A stretch of 64,000 nucleotides of DNA from Acanthochromis polyacanthus (Eukaryota; Chordata; Actinopteri; Pomacentridae). This document shows, one piece after another, positions 1 to 11,983 of this stretch. Under the pieces are notes generated by a model, which saw only the letters and a list, made by a program, of their open reading frames with translations, ran no database searches and had not been told where the DNA came from. Where the stretch lies: assembly GCF_021347895.1 (NCBI RefSeq), contig NC_067129.1, positions 32,029,690 to 32,093,689 on the forward strand. The letters run 5' to 3'. How positions within the stretch are numbered: the first letter of the stretch is position 1; every line of letters begins with the position of its first letter. The position numbers were made by a program, and so were the translations under genes.

Positions 1-1740
1 GATTTTAAGACAGTACCTGCCAAGTTGACTCTGAGATTCTTTTTCACATAGTTTGATGTGCTTGATACAAACCCAAGTGTGGTTGTTCCATGTACCTCAG
101 AAGTGCTGGTCAGAATGGTCTTTTTTTTTTTTTAAATCATGAAGTTTTCATTTTCTGTATGTTGGTTGGATTGCTTCATAGAATGCACCACAGTTCACAT
201 TGTGATTACTCAAGTTCCATAGACAGGGCTTACACACCATTCTAAACGGACCTCTGGGTGTGAAAACCATTGTTCGAATTATGCAAATGTATTTCTGTTT
301 AACTTAAAAGAATAGTTCACCAAAAAAGAAAATTTAGTCACCCCCTGAGAAGACGTCAAGTTTTTTTGTTTTTGTAACTGCCTAATTTTTCCCAACAATC
401 TATCGTAACTACTGACCAAAAAAATATGCCCCAAAAATGTAATTCTTCATCTCTGTGCTTTGAGGATTTTGAAGGTTTTTTGGGGGGATACTTTTATTTG
501 GGTTTGTCTGTGATTAGGTTTTGAGGATTACAAATTACACCTGACTTCTTTTTTGTTTTTTTTATTTCTGTATTTAATTTATTTGTATTTTGTTTATTTT
601 TATGTTTTGTTTTTTTTGTATTTTGTCTTAATTCTTTTAAAGAAGTGTTATGCTGCTACCCAAATACATAGTGTACAGATACACAATTATACTGTACTAA
701 AGGTGTTACCCAAATAAAAATGTTAAAAGTTTTCAATTTTGAGTGTTGTTTTTACAGTTAATTTTATTTACAAAAGATCATCTTTGAATGACATTCTCAA
801 TTTGTTCTCATATTTCTCAAATATGGCTCATATTATTTCATATATAGCTTCAGTAAGACATTTAAGAGAAATAATCAAGACATGAAAGAGACATTGGACA
901 CATAATAACAAGATCTCTTTTAAGGCTCATACTTCTCAGATTTGTCTCATAAAATTCTCAGATTCATCTCATATTATTCTCCTTAATATTAACCAAGACA
1001 TAATTGAGATCAGGGGCATACAAATATGAGTTCTTATCTGTTTATCCCACTTCTCAAGTATTGCTCAAATGGTTTTCTCAACTCAACCTCCTCAGTCTCA
1101 GTGATGTCTGATCTCATTTTAGCTTATCTCTTGCTCCGAAGGGACCCTTAGGAGAAGTAATTCAGAAAAAAATGATCACAGAATAATACAAATATGAGAA
1201 GCTCAAATTTAGCTCAGGAGATGAGATTGAACAACAGATGAGCAACACATTTTTCCTATGGGTGTGCTCTGGGTTTGTGGTCATTGCTCGTGACCTACTT
1301 CATGACTTGCTGCATTTCAAAACAGTCCCACATTGTTGACAGGATTCAAACCTGCACAGAGAACCCCCAATGGATTTCTAGTCTATCACCACTTGGTTGT
1401 TTGTGGTTTACAAAAGTGCAAAGAATGAATTAAGACAATTTCTGGTTGCTAGGTAATGTTAGCATGTTCAGGTTAGCATGTGCTAGCATTAACAGATGCT
1501 AATTCTGAGAACTACTCACAGTTTCTCTGAACTGGGAGACTCGTTGACAGTCTTTCAAAGAAAGTAGACCATCAGTGATGTCTTCAAAGTGCGACTGAAA
1601 CAGGCGTGGGCCCAGCTGTGTTATTCAGGCAGCGCGCAAAATCTCACACAACACAAGGTTATGGGAGAAGAATGGCAGTATTCATGCACTTTGTTGTTTT
1701 GCTTAGTGTAAGTTCTCTCTGTTGCCTTCTAGTGATAATT
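1..1740. other. Non-coding 5' flank, relic of a neighbouring array unit
   Basis: No convincing coding region. The sequence is AT-rich with T runs. Around 1303-1365 it resembles 28796-28860 (gcatttcaaaacagtcccac against gcattccaaaagagtcccac), and around 1447-1500 the 'gctagcatgttcagg' stretch resembles 44345-44400. Both relatives lie in 3' flanks of other family copies, so the tandem array probably continues upstream of the window. Confidence 0.5.
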
Positions 1741-1879
1741 CACCTTAACAGCAGAAAGATTTATGTGGAGAACCCAGAAAACGATCAAACATGCTGAGTT
1801 TCTGGTGGTTGCAGTGACTCAGTTTGTGCCTTCAAGAAGTAAAGTTTCAGGTTTGATACCAGCTTCATCCTTATCAAGT

Positions 1880-2218
1880 ATTGAAAATAACTGCAAGGAA
1901 ATCAAAATAACTACAAAGAGACACAAAATAACTATGAAGAGACACAAAATAACAATAAAAGACACGGTTGTTGAACTGTACAAGCTATAGATTGCCCTGT
2001 AATTCCAGTTCTCTGACATTGGACATTCTAGTACAAATATAAGGTCTGAAAATGGAAATATGTCCACACTTCAAAATAATGTCTTACTGATGTTGGGATC
2101 AATATTTTATTACTATTGCAAACTGTAAATCAATGAGATGGTTGAAAATAACAGTGAAAATAACAACAATGAGACACCGAATAACTACAAAGAAACACAA
2201 AATGACCACAAAGAGACA
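1880..2218. repeat. Degenerate short tandem repeat (gagacacaaaataac-like)
   Basis: Irregular iterations of an AC/AAG-rich unit (agagacacaaaataacta and variants) continue after the inserted element at 3096-3180 and recur upstream of gene B at 45520-45660. It is a low-complexity tract that predates the A/B duplication. Confidence 0.55.
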
Positions 2219-2222
2219 TTAA

Positions 2223-3095
2223 CCCTCAAGCGACCGAGTGGGGTCATTTATGACCCCAGCCGTATAATTATATTTGTCGTTTTTATATCCTTTATCCGAA
2301 AAAGTGTTTCCTACCATGAATTTGTCAATCTACTTGTCCTACAGCTGCTCATAGTTTTTTGTAGGGATCGGCCAACTGGTGTGACAAGGATAATGGAAAC
2401 TTGTCAAGATGTATAGGTTTTTCACTATTGTAGGCCTTAGTTTTATTTATTTATTTCTACCTCTAATCGCTATATTTCAGTGTACTATAGCTGGCAGACC
2501 TACATTTTAAGCCACAGCTGCCCTGGGGTAGACTGACACCTACAACCCCTCCAACCACCACCAACATTTCACACATTCATACACCAGTGTAAGTGGCAGC
2601 ATTCTTCCTGCTCAAGGACACAACAGCACCTGAGGAGAGCGGGAATCGAACCGCCGGCCCTTTGATCACTAGACGAACCGCTCTACTACCTGAGCCACAG
2701 ACACTTCTCTGCATGTTACATTGCACACATACAGAAAAGATGTTTGTGTAGATTTTGTTTTTATGTGCTTTTGATTTACTATTGAGGAAACAAAAGGAAT
2801 AAAGTTTTAAAAGAAGTGGCAGACAAAGCGTGTCTAAATAAATGTTATTGCGTTCTTACAGTGCGTCATATTGTTCATATGGTTTTACTTTAGCTCTGAG
2901 TCAAAAATGATTAAAATCCATGAATAATTACTGAAGGATATTTTAGAATAGCCATCTTAAATGCAGTGGAGTGGAATAGGTAAGAAAGCACAAAAGAGGC
3001 ACTAAAGTAGACGTATTCCTGTGTAAAATATAGTGGGGTCATAAATGACCCCAGTCGGTCATTTTAGTCGCTAAAATAGCTTGGTTGCTTGAGGG
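2223..3095. mobile_element. Non-autonomous piggyBac-type element, TTAA target
   Basis: The element is bounded by TTAA at 2219-2222 and 3096-3099. The ends are inverted: CCCTCAAGCGACCGAGT on the left matches the reverse of the right end (GGTTGCTTGAGGG). The inner motif GGGGTCATTTATGACCCC is repeated near both ends. Length is 873 bp and no transposase frame is present. The equivalent place in copy B (about 45575) is uninterrupted, an empty site. Superfamily is inferred from the TTAA target and terminal CCC. Confidence 0.75.
2520..2702 (-). repeat. tRNA-derived SINE-like fragment
   Basis: On the minus strand a tRNA-like core carries an A-box-like TGGCTCAGGTAGTAGAGCGG and a B-box GGTTCGATTCC, followed by a tail shared with the copy at 5596-5926 (ccaccaccaacattcacac). 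It sits inside the piggyBac-type element. Confidence 0.55.
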
Positions 3096-3475
3096 TTAAA
3101 CAACCACAAATAAAAACAAAATGAGACACAAAATAACAACAAATCACTACAAAGCTATAGAAAATGACCAAACATGACCAAAACATAAACGTGTTGTACT
3201 GTGAAATCTGCAACATCTTTATTGGATTAAAGTGTTTAGAAGAATCCCACTTTGTACAGATTCAGAACCATCTGTTGTGTGTGTGTTCACTTTTAGTTTC
3301 ATTTCTGTTTCCAGAAGAGCCTGAACTTCCGGAAATTTCATGTACTGGGTGTGGTTTGAATTACCTTTGGGCTGGTGGAGATAAAACTCTCCTCCCCGCA
3401 GCAGCAGAGCATCACTACATGTTCCTCACAGCAGAGACTTTATATTTGTCTTTTGATCAACATCCTCATCTAAAC

Positions 3476-3934
3476 ATGCTAATGAAGACACGGACAAACA
3501 GGAGAGGACTACCTGAACATTATATCCTCAGTCGGCACTTAAACCTGAATGATTTGAAGCACAAAGCTCAACATTTGAGAAACAGGTACCTCAACAAAGA
3601 AAACATCCCAAACTCTCCAAAGCCGGAGTTCCATGTGACTCGTCTGAAACACGACACCGATCGACGAGGGTTGAGGGGCATCAGGATGGATGAAGGCTTC
3701 AAGGATCCATACAAAGGTGTCCTGTCGTGGTGGAGTCTGGCTGTGGGCCATGAGGAGGTGAAGTCAGCTGAGACGAGGCTCCTGCAGCAGAAATTCACAG
3801 AGGATGAGGTCGCCATGCATCCCAGCTTCCTCTATAAGTTTACCAGCTCTCCAGCCTTCTCAGAGAAGTCCAGGCTGGGTTCATACCGCTTCACCTTCAA
3901 CCTGAAGGACGTACTGGAGGCCTACAGCCAGCAG
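3476..3934 (+). CDS. Gene A exon 1 (N-module)
   Basis: 153 codons, ending in phase 0 at donor CAG|GTAGGA. It encodes a basic N-terminus (start MLMKTRTNRRG), then a charged helical-looking stretch and WWSLAVG, followed by a conserved [19 protein letters not shown] near the end. It aligns with gene B exon 1 throughout; B has about 10 extra codons, including an insertion around [11 protein letters not shown]. No signal peptide or membrane segment is seen. Confidence 0.75.
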
Positions 3935-4955
3935 GTAGGAACTCTGGAAAATCAATTCTATTATACAGAGCTGAACAAACAATTCTGTATACTTTAAATA
4001 ATGTTTATATCACAGAAGTACTGATCTTCTATACATGTGTAGTATCTGATCTGAGAGATGCATTCCTTAATAAGTTAGTAGAATGGAATTTGTTTTGTTT
4101 GTTCTGGTATCTGATTTGAGTTGCTTGTTATATGTAGTGTCTGCTCTGATATGATTCCTTGTGGGTGTCACCTGACCACAAATGGAACCTGAACTACATG
4201 TGTGACTAATTTTGCCCATGTCATTGGAATGTGTTTTTCAGTCTCAGGAACCTGATGAACTGTTGTGTTTGGGGCACCTATGTCTAGCTAGAAGATGGAT
4301 GTGGTCCTGCTTGCACTAGGAATTTGAAATGAAGAGCCACTGTGGCTCACTCATAAGAATAACAATGAGCCACAATGAGCCACAAATTTCTGTGTCAGTG
4401 ATAGCGGAAAAAATTGAGTCATTTTCCTGCATTCTGGTGCATTTTGAGGTAAAAATGCTCAATTAAACAGTTCTATTTTAACTATTTTATTTAATAACTA
4501 GAAAAGCACTCGGAGAGCGCATACCTCCGTCATGCCGTGTGTCTGTTTGTTTGTCTGTCCGTCTGTGTCTGTGTGTGTGTGTCTGTCTGTCTGTCTGTTA
4601 ACAGCATAACTCATAAAGTCATGGACGGATTTTCACCAAAATTTTTACAGGATGTCCGGAAGAGCAAAAGTAACAATCGATTAGATTTTGGAGGTGATCC
4701 GGATCACCGTCTGGATCCATCTCTCAATTGTCCTTCGACCTTCAAAAAATTCCTGGATCCAGACGGTGATCTGGATCACCTCCAAAATCTAATCGATTCT
4801 TACTCTTGCTCTTCCGGACATCCTGTAAAAATTTGGTGAAAATCCGTCCATGACTTTATGAGTTATGCTGTTAACAGACAAACAGACAGACACACACACA
4901 CACACACAGACGGACAGACAAACAAAGTCCAGTGATTACATAACCTCCTGGCGGA

Positions 4956-4999
<44 letters not shown>

Positions 5000-7900
5000 T
5001 AATACATTTTATTTAGCAACGCCTTTCAGAACACCCTTCAAATCCTTACTTTTAACAAGGACCTTTTAAAATGTGAGAAATACGATTCAGATTCCATCCT
5101 GTTGTATGCCAAAATGCGAAATATTTATTTTTTTAAATAGTTAAGCAGCGTGACAGAGTATTTGTGTGAGTGAGTCAATAAGTCCCATTTTATCTATAAA
5201 TGTAACTGTAACTGAACAATAAATAATAATAAAAATAATAATAACACAATATTGTAATAATACAATAATAATATCAATAATATCAATCACAGCAATGTGT
5301 AGAGAGAGACAGAGCTCGAGACAGAGACAGAGACACAGAGAGTGAGAGTGTGTGAATGAATGTATGTGTATGAGAGAGAAAACAAGGGTGTGTGAATGAA
5401 GGAGTGGAGGAAAGTGTCTCTATCCTTACTGCTACTGTCTCCCTGCTGCTTTGTTCCTCTTTTAGTGCTGTTGTCTTCTTCTGCTTCTCTCTCCCTGGAT
5501 GTCCATGTGTCTCTGTCCTTACTGCTACTGTCTCCCTGCTGCTTTCAGTGGCGCCTGCAGAATTTTTTCATAGGGGTGGCCAGGTGGGGCCACTTATGAA
5601 TGGACTTGCTCTTATATAGCGCTTTACTACTCATTAGAGTACTCAAAGCGCTTACACAACAATTGCTTCAATTCAACCGTACACTCACACATTCACACTC
5701 TGGGGCGGACGGAAGCGTGGCTGCCAATCCGCGCCTACGGCCCCTCCGACCACCACCAACATTCACACGCATTCTTACACCAGTGAAGAGCACTGGAGGC
5801 AAGGTGGGTTAAGTGTCTTGCCCAAGGACACAACATCACATGACTAGGCGAGAGCGGGAATCAAACCGCCGACCCTTCGATCATTGGACGACCCGCTCTA
5901 CCACCTAAGCCACAGCCACCCCAAAATTTAAAACTTAAAATCGTGGGGTGGCACAACAAAACTGAAAAGTCATAATTTCAGGAATTTTATTTTACTTGGT
6001 ATTTTACTAGTACTATTATTACTGTCCTTTTTTAAAAAAAAAAAATACTGTAGTATGTAGGCTAGCAGAAAAGAAAGACTGGAAGAAGCACCTATTGATA
6101 AACTCGTCTTATGTTATATTTAATGTTACTAATGATCTAATGTGTATAGACTAATAAGAGTACAGTTAACATTTTGAGTTAATTTGCTCCCTTCCTTCCT
6201 CCTCATCACTATGCCTCTGCTGCTCGACCGTTGGCTCTCTCTCGCCTCCTGTGCTAATTTTCTTCTTGAAGTAAGAAGAGATGTCTTGACTTCTCTTCAT
6301 GGTCTGCAAATTGAAACTAGAAAAGCACTCAGAGAGCGCAGTACTCCACCAAGGATGCTGAGTTAATGTATTATTCAGGCATGTCATTGGGAAATTACCA
6401 AATAAGTGAATCCTTGGAAGCAAGTGAGCGGAGCGACCGAGCCGGGGGGAGGGTTTGGGAGGGGGCCCCGCCCCCCTCCAATGCAAGAAACCTTTGAAAT
6501 TTAAAGGCTGAAACGGTGCATTCTGGTGAACTCTGACACCTAGAATTCTTTAAACATGAAGGCTTAAAAAAATGTCTGTATGGGACCTTCTAGGCACCCC
6601 CCAAAAACAGCACAAAGTCATGTTAATGTGATGAAACCAAATATTTATACTGGATTCAAATTTGAATGAGCCACATGAAGTCATCACTATGTGTGCTTTC
6701 CGATCGACCATGGGAGTGAGCCTCTTCTGTTGAGGAACTTGTGGGGCAATGCCACAGGGTTGTTGCAAGCATAGACATAATAAAGAGTAGACGCCGCATC
6801 AACCGCTACTGTCCATTGGGGCTGACGAGCGGTGGGGCCGCCATCTTGGTCCGGTCAGCCGCTCCACTCAGCGCTGTTTGACAGCACATTTAATCCATCT
6901 TAACTCTGAATATTAAACTGATTTTCACGCGTTTTTTATTTTTATTTTTTTTGCTGCAAACGTCATACATGTAGCTATGATACAGGACAAATGGTTCAGC
7001 GTATTTTAATATTTATAGCGGGAATAATAGATAATAATAATAATAATAGGTAATAGAATATTCTGATATTAAGCTCGACTGTAGACAGGTATTTTGCAAA
7101 CACTGTAAACACACACACACTAATATATGTTAGAGAAGCAGATAATGGCAGTAAAGTCGATTATTTTAATAATTTGAAGAGACAATATATTATTACGCTA
7201 TATACACATATATAAACAAAATACTGACTAATGAACACATTTCTATATCAAACAATATATATATATCTATATTATCATTTTCTGATATATCTTTTTTATT
7301 ATATATGTATGAATTATATTGATAGTCTATATGTGATTTATATAATAAATTTCTCTGATATACTGATTATATTAATACTCCATCTATGATTTATATGTAT
7401 TCATTTTCTCTGATATATAACTTCTATTTATTGTTTTATATAGAAATATGTGTTCATTAGTCAGTATTTTGTTTATATATGTGTATATAGCATAATCACA
7501 TATTGTCTCTTCAAATTATTAAAATAATTGACTTTACTGCCATTATCTGCTTCTCTAACATATATTAGTGTGTGTGTGTTTACAGTGTTTGCAAAATACC
7601 TGTCTACAGTCGAGCTTAATATCAGAATATTCTATTACTGTTAATCCCGCTATGAATATTAAAATACGCTGAACCATTTGTCCTGTATCATAGCTACATG
7701 TATGACATTTGCAGCAAAAAATAAAAAAACGCGTGAAAATCAGTTTAATATTCAGAGTTAAGATGGATTAAATGCGCTGTCAAACAGCGCTGAGTGGAGC
7801 GGGTGATCGGACCAAGAGGGCGGCCGTATTTCTCGCTGCGCAGCAGCCCGAGCAGCGTCTACTCTTTATTATGTCTATGGTTGCAAGTACACACTACTGA

Positions 7901-10900
7901 TCCCGTATGTTTGGTCTTGTTGTCGCGTCTCTTCCCTCCGCCAGGTGAAAAAATTGCTGGACATTTGGTGGTTAGAGCGCTTTTCGTACAATTTCCTGGC
8001 ATGATTTTTCGTTTTCATGTGGTCTATCAGCGCTTGGCATCCTCTGTCGCTGTATTTCGTCTCGTCGCACACCATGCACCTCGCTTTCCCAGCTACATCT
8101 AACTTTCGATAATGCTCTCCAATCGTTATTTCCAACTCGTGCTTTTGCCAGCGCACTGTTGACAACTTCGTGCAATCCAACCCTATACCCCTTACACCCC
8201 ATATTTTTTTCTCATCGAATTTGGGCGATTCACGTTGGGTCTCAAAATTGATACCTCCATACGCGAATTTTCGCGGATCCACGACCAAATAACATGCCTG
8301 ATTATTTACAACAGATGAAATCTGTAATAAAAAATGACCTTGTGCTGAGCACAGGCATGTGTTATACATGTGCATGTTATGTATGGATATGAAACTGCGT
8401 GTAAATTACTTATGAAGGTGTGTTGATCAGTTCATCACTTTTGGCAAGCTAATGTTAAAATAACCATTCCCTCAATGCTTTAATTTTGAAGACGTATTTT
8501 AATGTTGCAGCCTTTTATTTTGTCACCATCCTAGCGGCACAGGAAGTGTTGTCTAAGAAGCAGTTTCTTGACATGACGAAGACGCTGTGGAAAAGTCCGA
8601 AAATTCACATAAAGATGACAGAAAACGGTTCCACGCTGTTGCTGTCTAGTAGAGGATGTGTTTAAACTTATAAGCACCTAGCGGTTACAAGGTGTTACAG
8701 TGAAGAATTTAGGGAAGGACAGAAAGGTGAATTTGTGTTCACATAAGGTTGACTGCTGAACTTAAGGTGTCTGGCTGGGGTTGCTGCATGGCGTGGCTAA
8801 AATATGTAGCGGTTGGCAGGAATTGATGGGACTCAGAAACCAGAGCCCTAGAGATAGTAAGAGTTGCGACACTCCCATAGGGTGCCGTTGTACGCTTTCT
8901 TCCGGTCTACTTCCGGGTTGTGGAGGCTTGTTTAGTTCCAAGCACCGCTTCGACAGTGATAGCCACCGTTCATTTGCACTACAGGTTGTTGAGTATATGT
9001 GGTGGTAAGCTGATGAAATGCCTTTTGAATTGTCAACTGCCTATATTTTATCAGAGGCTCTTTATGATGCACATGCTGAGCTTTATTTGTATTTGCGCAG
9101 CGTAATTATATATATTTTTTATCTTGGTAGACGACCGAATTTCTGCTATTTTTTTTCGCTCGACTCTGCTGTTAGCTGTGAAGTTATCTCCAGGTAGGGT
9201 TGCAAAATTCCAGGAATTTTCAAAGTTGGAAACTTTCCATGGGAATTAACGGGAATATATGGGAATAAACGGGAATAAATAAGAAATTTACTAAATTGAA
9301 GGTTGGCCCTTAACAGGGAACTTAAATATAGTTGGGGGGACTATATTGTAGCATAGTCTTGGCTAAAACAACCAGATTTAATGCAAGTACGCTCCTCAAT
9401 CACATGCACACAGCACACTGCTTACTGCAGGGCTATTGAGGCCACGCCCCCTCCATGCACTGTGCATTCCTCCATCACATGCACAGGTGATTTCTTGAAG
9501 CCTGGAGGCCACACTTTTGAGCTCAAAGCACAAGACTATTGAAGCCACACATTTGAGCCTGCAGACTATATAAAGTCAAGTAAGTTTTGATAATATCATG
9601 GGGTAAATATATTTACCCAAGCCCTGTTAACTTGCAAATATTAAATAAAAATGTATTAATACAGTAGCTAACTAGCTGGTAAGTTAGGTGCTAAATTAAA
9701 GCTATTTTTCATTTCATTGACCGTATAAGAGGCTAGCTAATTATGGTGGTAGCTAGCTCAAATTTGATGCTGTTTCTTCTTACTCCTGCAAGACGGTTTT
9801 CTGTAACCATACAAGAATTTATACATCAATTGTCAAATATTTTGAAGACATTCCAGTTGTTTAGCCAACTATATTTCTGTTCATGCCATTGCTTTAGTGT
9901 GTTTACCAGCTTTTTTGTTTTTTATTCTACAGAAAAATGCCACATTTGCCATCTGATGTGTGGAAGCATTTCACACAAGCTAATATTGAAGGAAAGGAAT
10001 ATTTCCAAAATTCCCCAGCTTAACTTCCCATGGAAAGTTTCTGGAAATTTACCGGAAATTTACTGGAAATTTTCCGCCCCTTTGCAACCCTATCTCCAGG
10101 GATATATTGACGGATTAATTGTTGATGAGTCGCTACCTCTTTTTAATTTTAACGTCTTTATATTATATCAGAAGCCCTTTGTGGTGCATACATTTATCTG
10201 TATTTGTGAATACTGGCAGATAACCGACTTTCAGGCATTGCCTTGTGCTTGTTAGCTCTTCTTTGAAAGCTACCTAGCTACATCGCTACCTCTTTTTAAT
10301 TGTCAAGACTACGTCCTTTATATGAGACCCTTTATAATGCATAAACTTATACTTGTAAGTATTTAACAAATATATTTATTAATATCTGTCGTATCTATCT
10401 ATCCTCCAGTATCCCGAGAACCCTCACTGAAGACACGAAGACCCTCATTGTTTCTCCCATTGTCAATAAAACATACTATTTCATTCATCAAAGCATAATG
10501 AGTTGTTATTCTTGAATATATATTTTGTGCATGTCTTAAAATGGTTATAGTGAGTCAACTCCTGCCTCATCAGAAGTGGCTGGACACTATCTGCTGAATG
10601 GACTGTTGTTATTCTGCTTTTCAATAACTCCCAGACTACGGGTAAGTGAATCAGAGAAATATAGACATTGTCTGGAAATACAATAATCCAGCTGGGCAAA
10701 AATTAACATCTTCAATCATCTTACATTTCTGTGTAAAAGTCGATTTTCCATGCTAACACGAATGTGAAACATTCACTCCAAAACCCCAAAAGTGTCTTTA
10801 ATATGTCACCTTACGGCTCAAAATGTAAAACTGACATTTACATACATACTCCAATGAATTAATAATCAAACAAGTACTTGGAGGTGTGATTTTATTCCTT

Positions 10901-11942
10901 TTTTACCGTGAAATCGCCGCTCTCAGTCCCATAGAAGGAAATGACAGCGCTGCCTGTTTGGAACTATTCAGGCTTACATGAACCACGTGACCGCCCCGCT
11001 GCGAGAGCATGAGTGTCGCAACACTTACTATCTCTAGGGCTCTGTCAGAAACACCCCACAGTTTAACCCTTTGCGCTTCAGTGCCCCTCAAGTGTACCGC
11101 CGGCGGTACACCTACTAATTTGCATAGGAATTTCAAGAATGTCCGACGGCTGCAAACGCGATTATACAAACACTATACGCCGATGGAAAGCTTAGATTCT
11201 CATGAATCCGCCAGTATAAACCACTTTCAGATGCGATTACCACAGCGGGTGAGAAAAACACATTTGTCCGACAAAAACGAATATCCATCCATCCGTTCTC
11301 TGTACACGGCTTCAACATACACAGTGCGACTCACATTTCCGGGTTTATTATTACACACAGAAAAAAAGATTCCCCAAAAAACGGCCATAATCCAACCTTT
11401 TACATCCAGATGACACAAGCCAGTAAACTATTTTGTCCAAAACATGTCCTGAAGTCGGTATAAAATCCACGAATCGGTCGTTTTCAAGGAAATGCACCTC
11501 GCGATGCGCGTCCAATATTCCCTGTATTTTTTGTCATTTTTTAAATTTAAAAACAGAATATTAGCGATTTTTTGTACTGAAAATGGCTGGAATTGACTGA
11601 AGCTTAAAGGGTTAACCATTTGTTCCTTGTATGATTTCCAGCTGATAAATCACGGTCAATTTGTAGTAGGATCAAAATCATGTGATGGCCAGCAGCAGGT
11701 AGCAGACAATGTTCACATCATGGTTACAGCAACCATAGACATATATACATAGACGCCTCATTGACTGCGGCCGCCCACTCCAGCGGCGTGCCTACAGCGC
11801 CGCCATCTTGGATCGGGGCCACTCGCTCCTACAATGCATTACTTCCATAGAGGAATGATTTGCTTATACAATTAAAGTTGTCATAAATCGCTCAATACTC
11901 AAGCAATTTTGACGGGGTTTGCTTGTAACAAAAGCCAGACAT

Positions 11943-11983
<41 letters not shown>

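Larger units (their letters stand above)
1741..3475 (+). promoter_or_regulatory. 5' region of gene A (duplicated upstream block)
   Basis: This block is homologous to 45241-45959 upstream of gene B. Both start with 'taacagcagaaagat', share 'catgctgagtttctggtggtt', and end with a pyrimidine-rich 'gtttccag' (ending 3314 here, 45801 in B) that could be the acceptor of an exon holding 5' UTR plus start codon. An open frame runs from 3164 in copy A, but the matching part of copy B has an in-frame TGA just before the start, so 3164-3475 is probably untranslated. No TATA box was recognised. A piggyBac-type element splits the block. Confidence 0.45.

Noticed and set aside
3290..3314. Interferon-response-like AGTTTCATTTC (and AGTTTCACTTTTG at 45781) upstream of genes A and B
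   Set aside because: An immune role would make this attractive, but the spacing or last base departs from the consensus and the motif lies in a pyrimidine tract before an AG acceptor, which explains it.
3164..3475. Extended N-terminus of gene A exon 1
   Set aside because: The matching region of gene B has a stop codon just before the aligned ATG and the reading is not conserved, so it is probably 5' UTR or intron.
4537..4839. 100-residue frame starting in a TGTCTG repeat
   Set aside because: It runs through both arms of a palindromic repeat; no coding signal.
9743..10255. 170-residue open frame
   Set aside because: Its distinctive part translates the terminal inverted repeat of the nested hAT-type element and crosses the element boundary.
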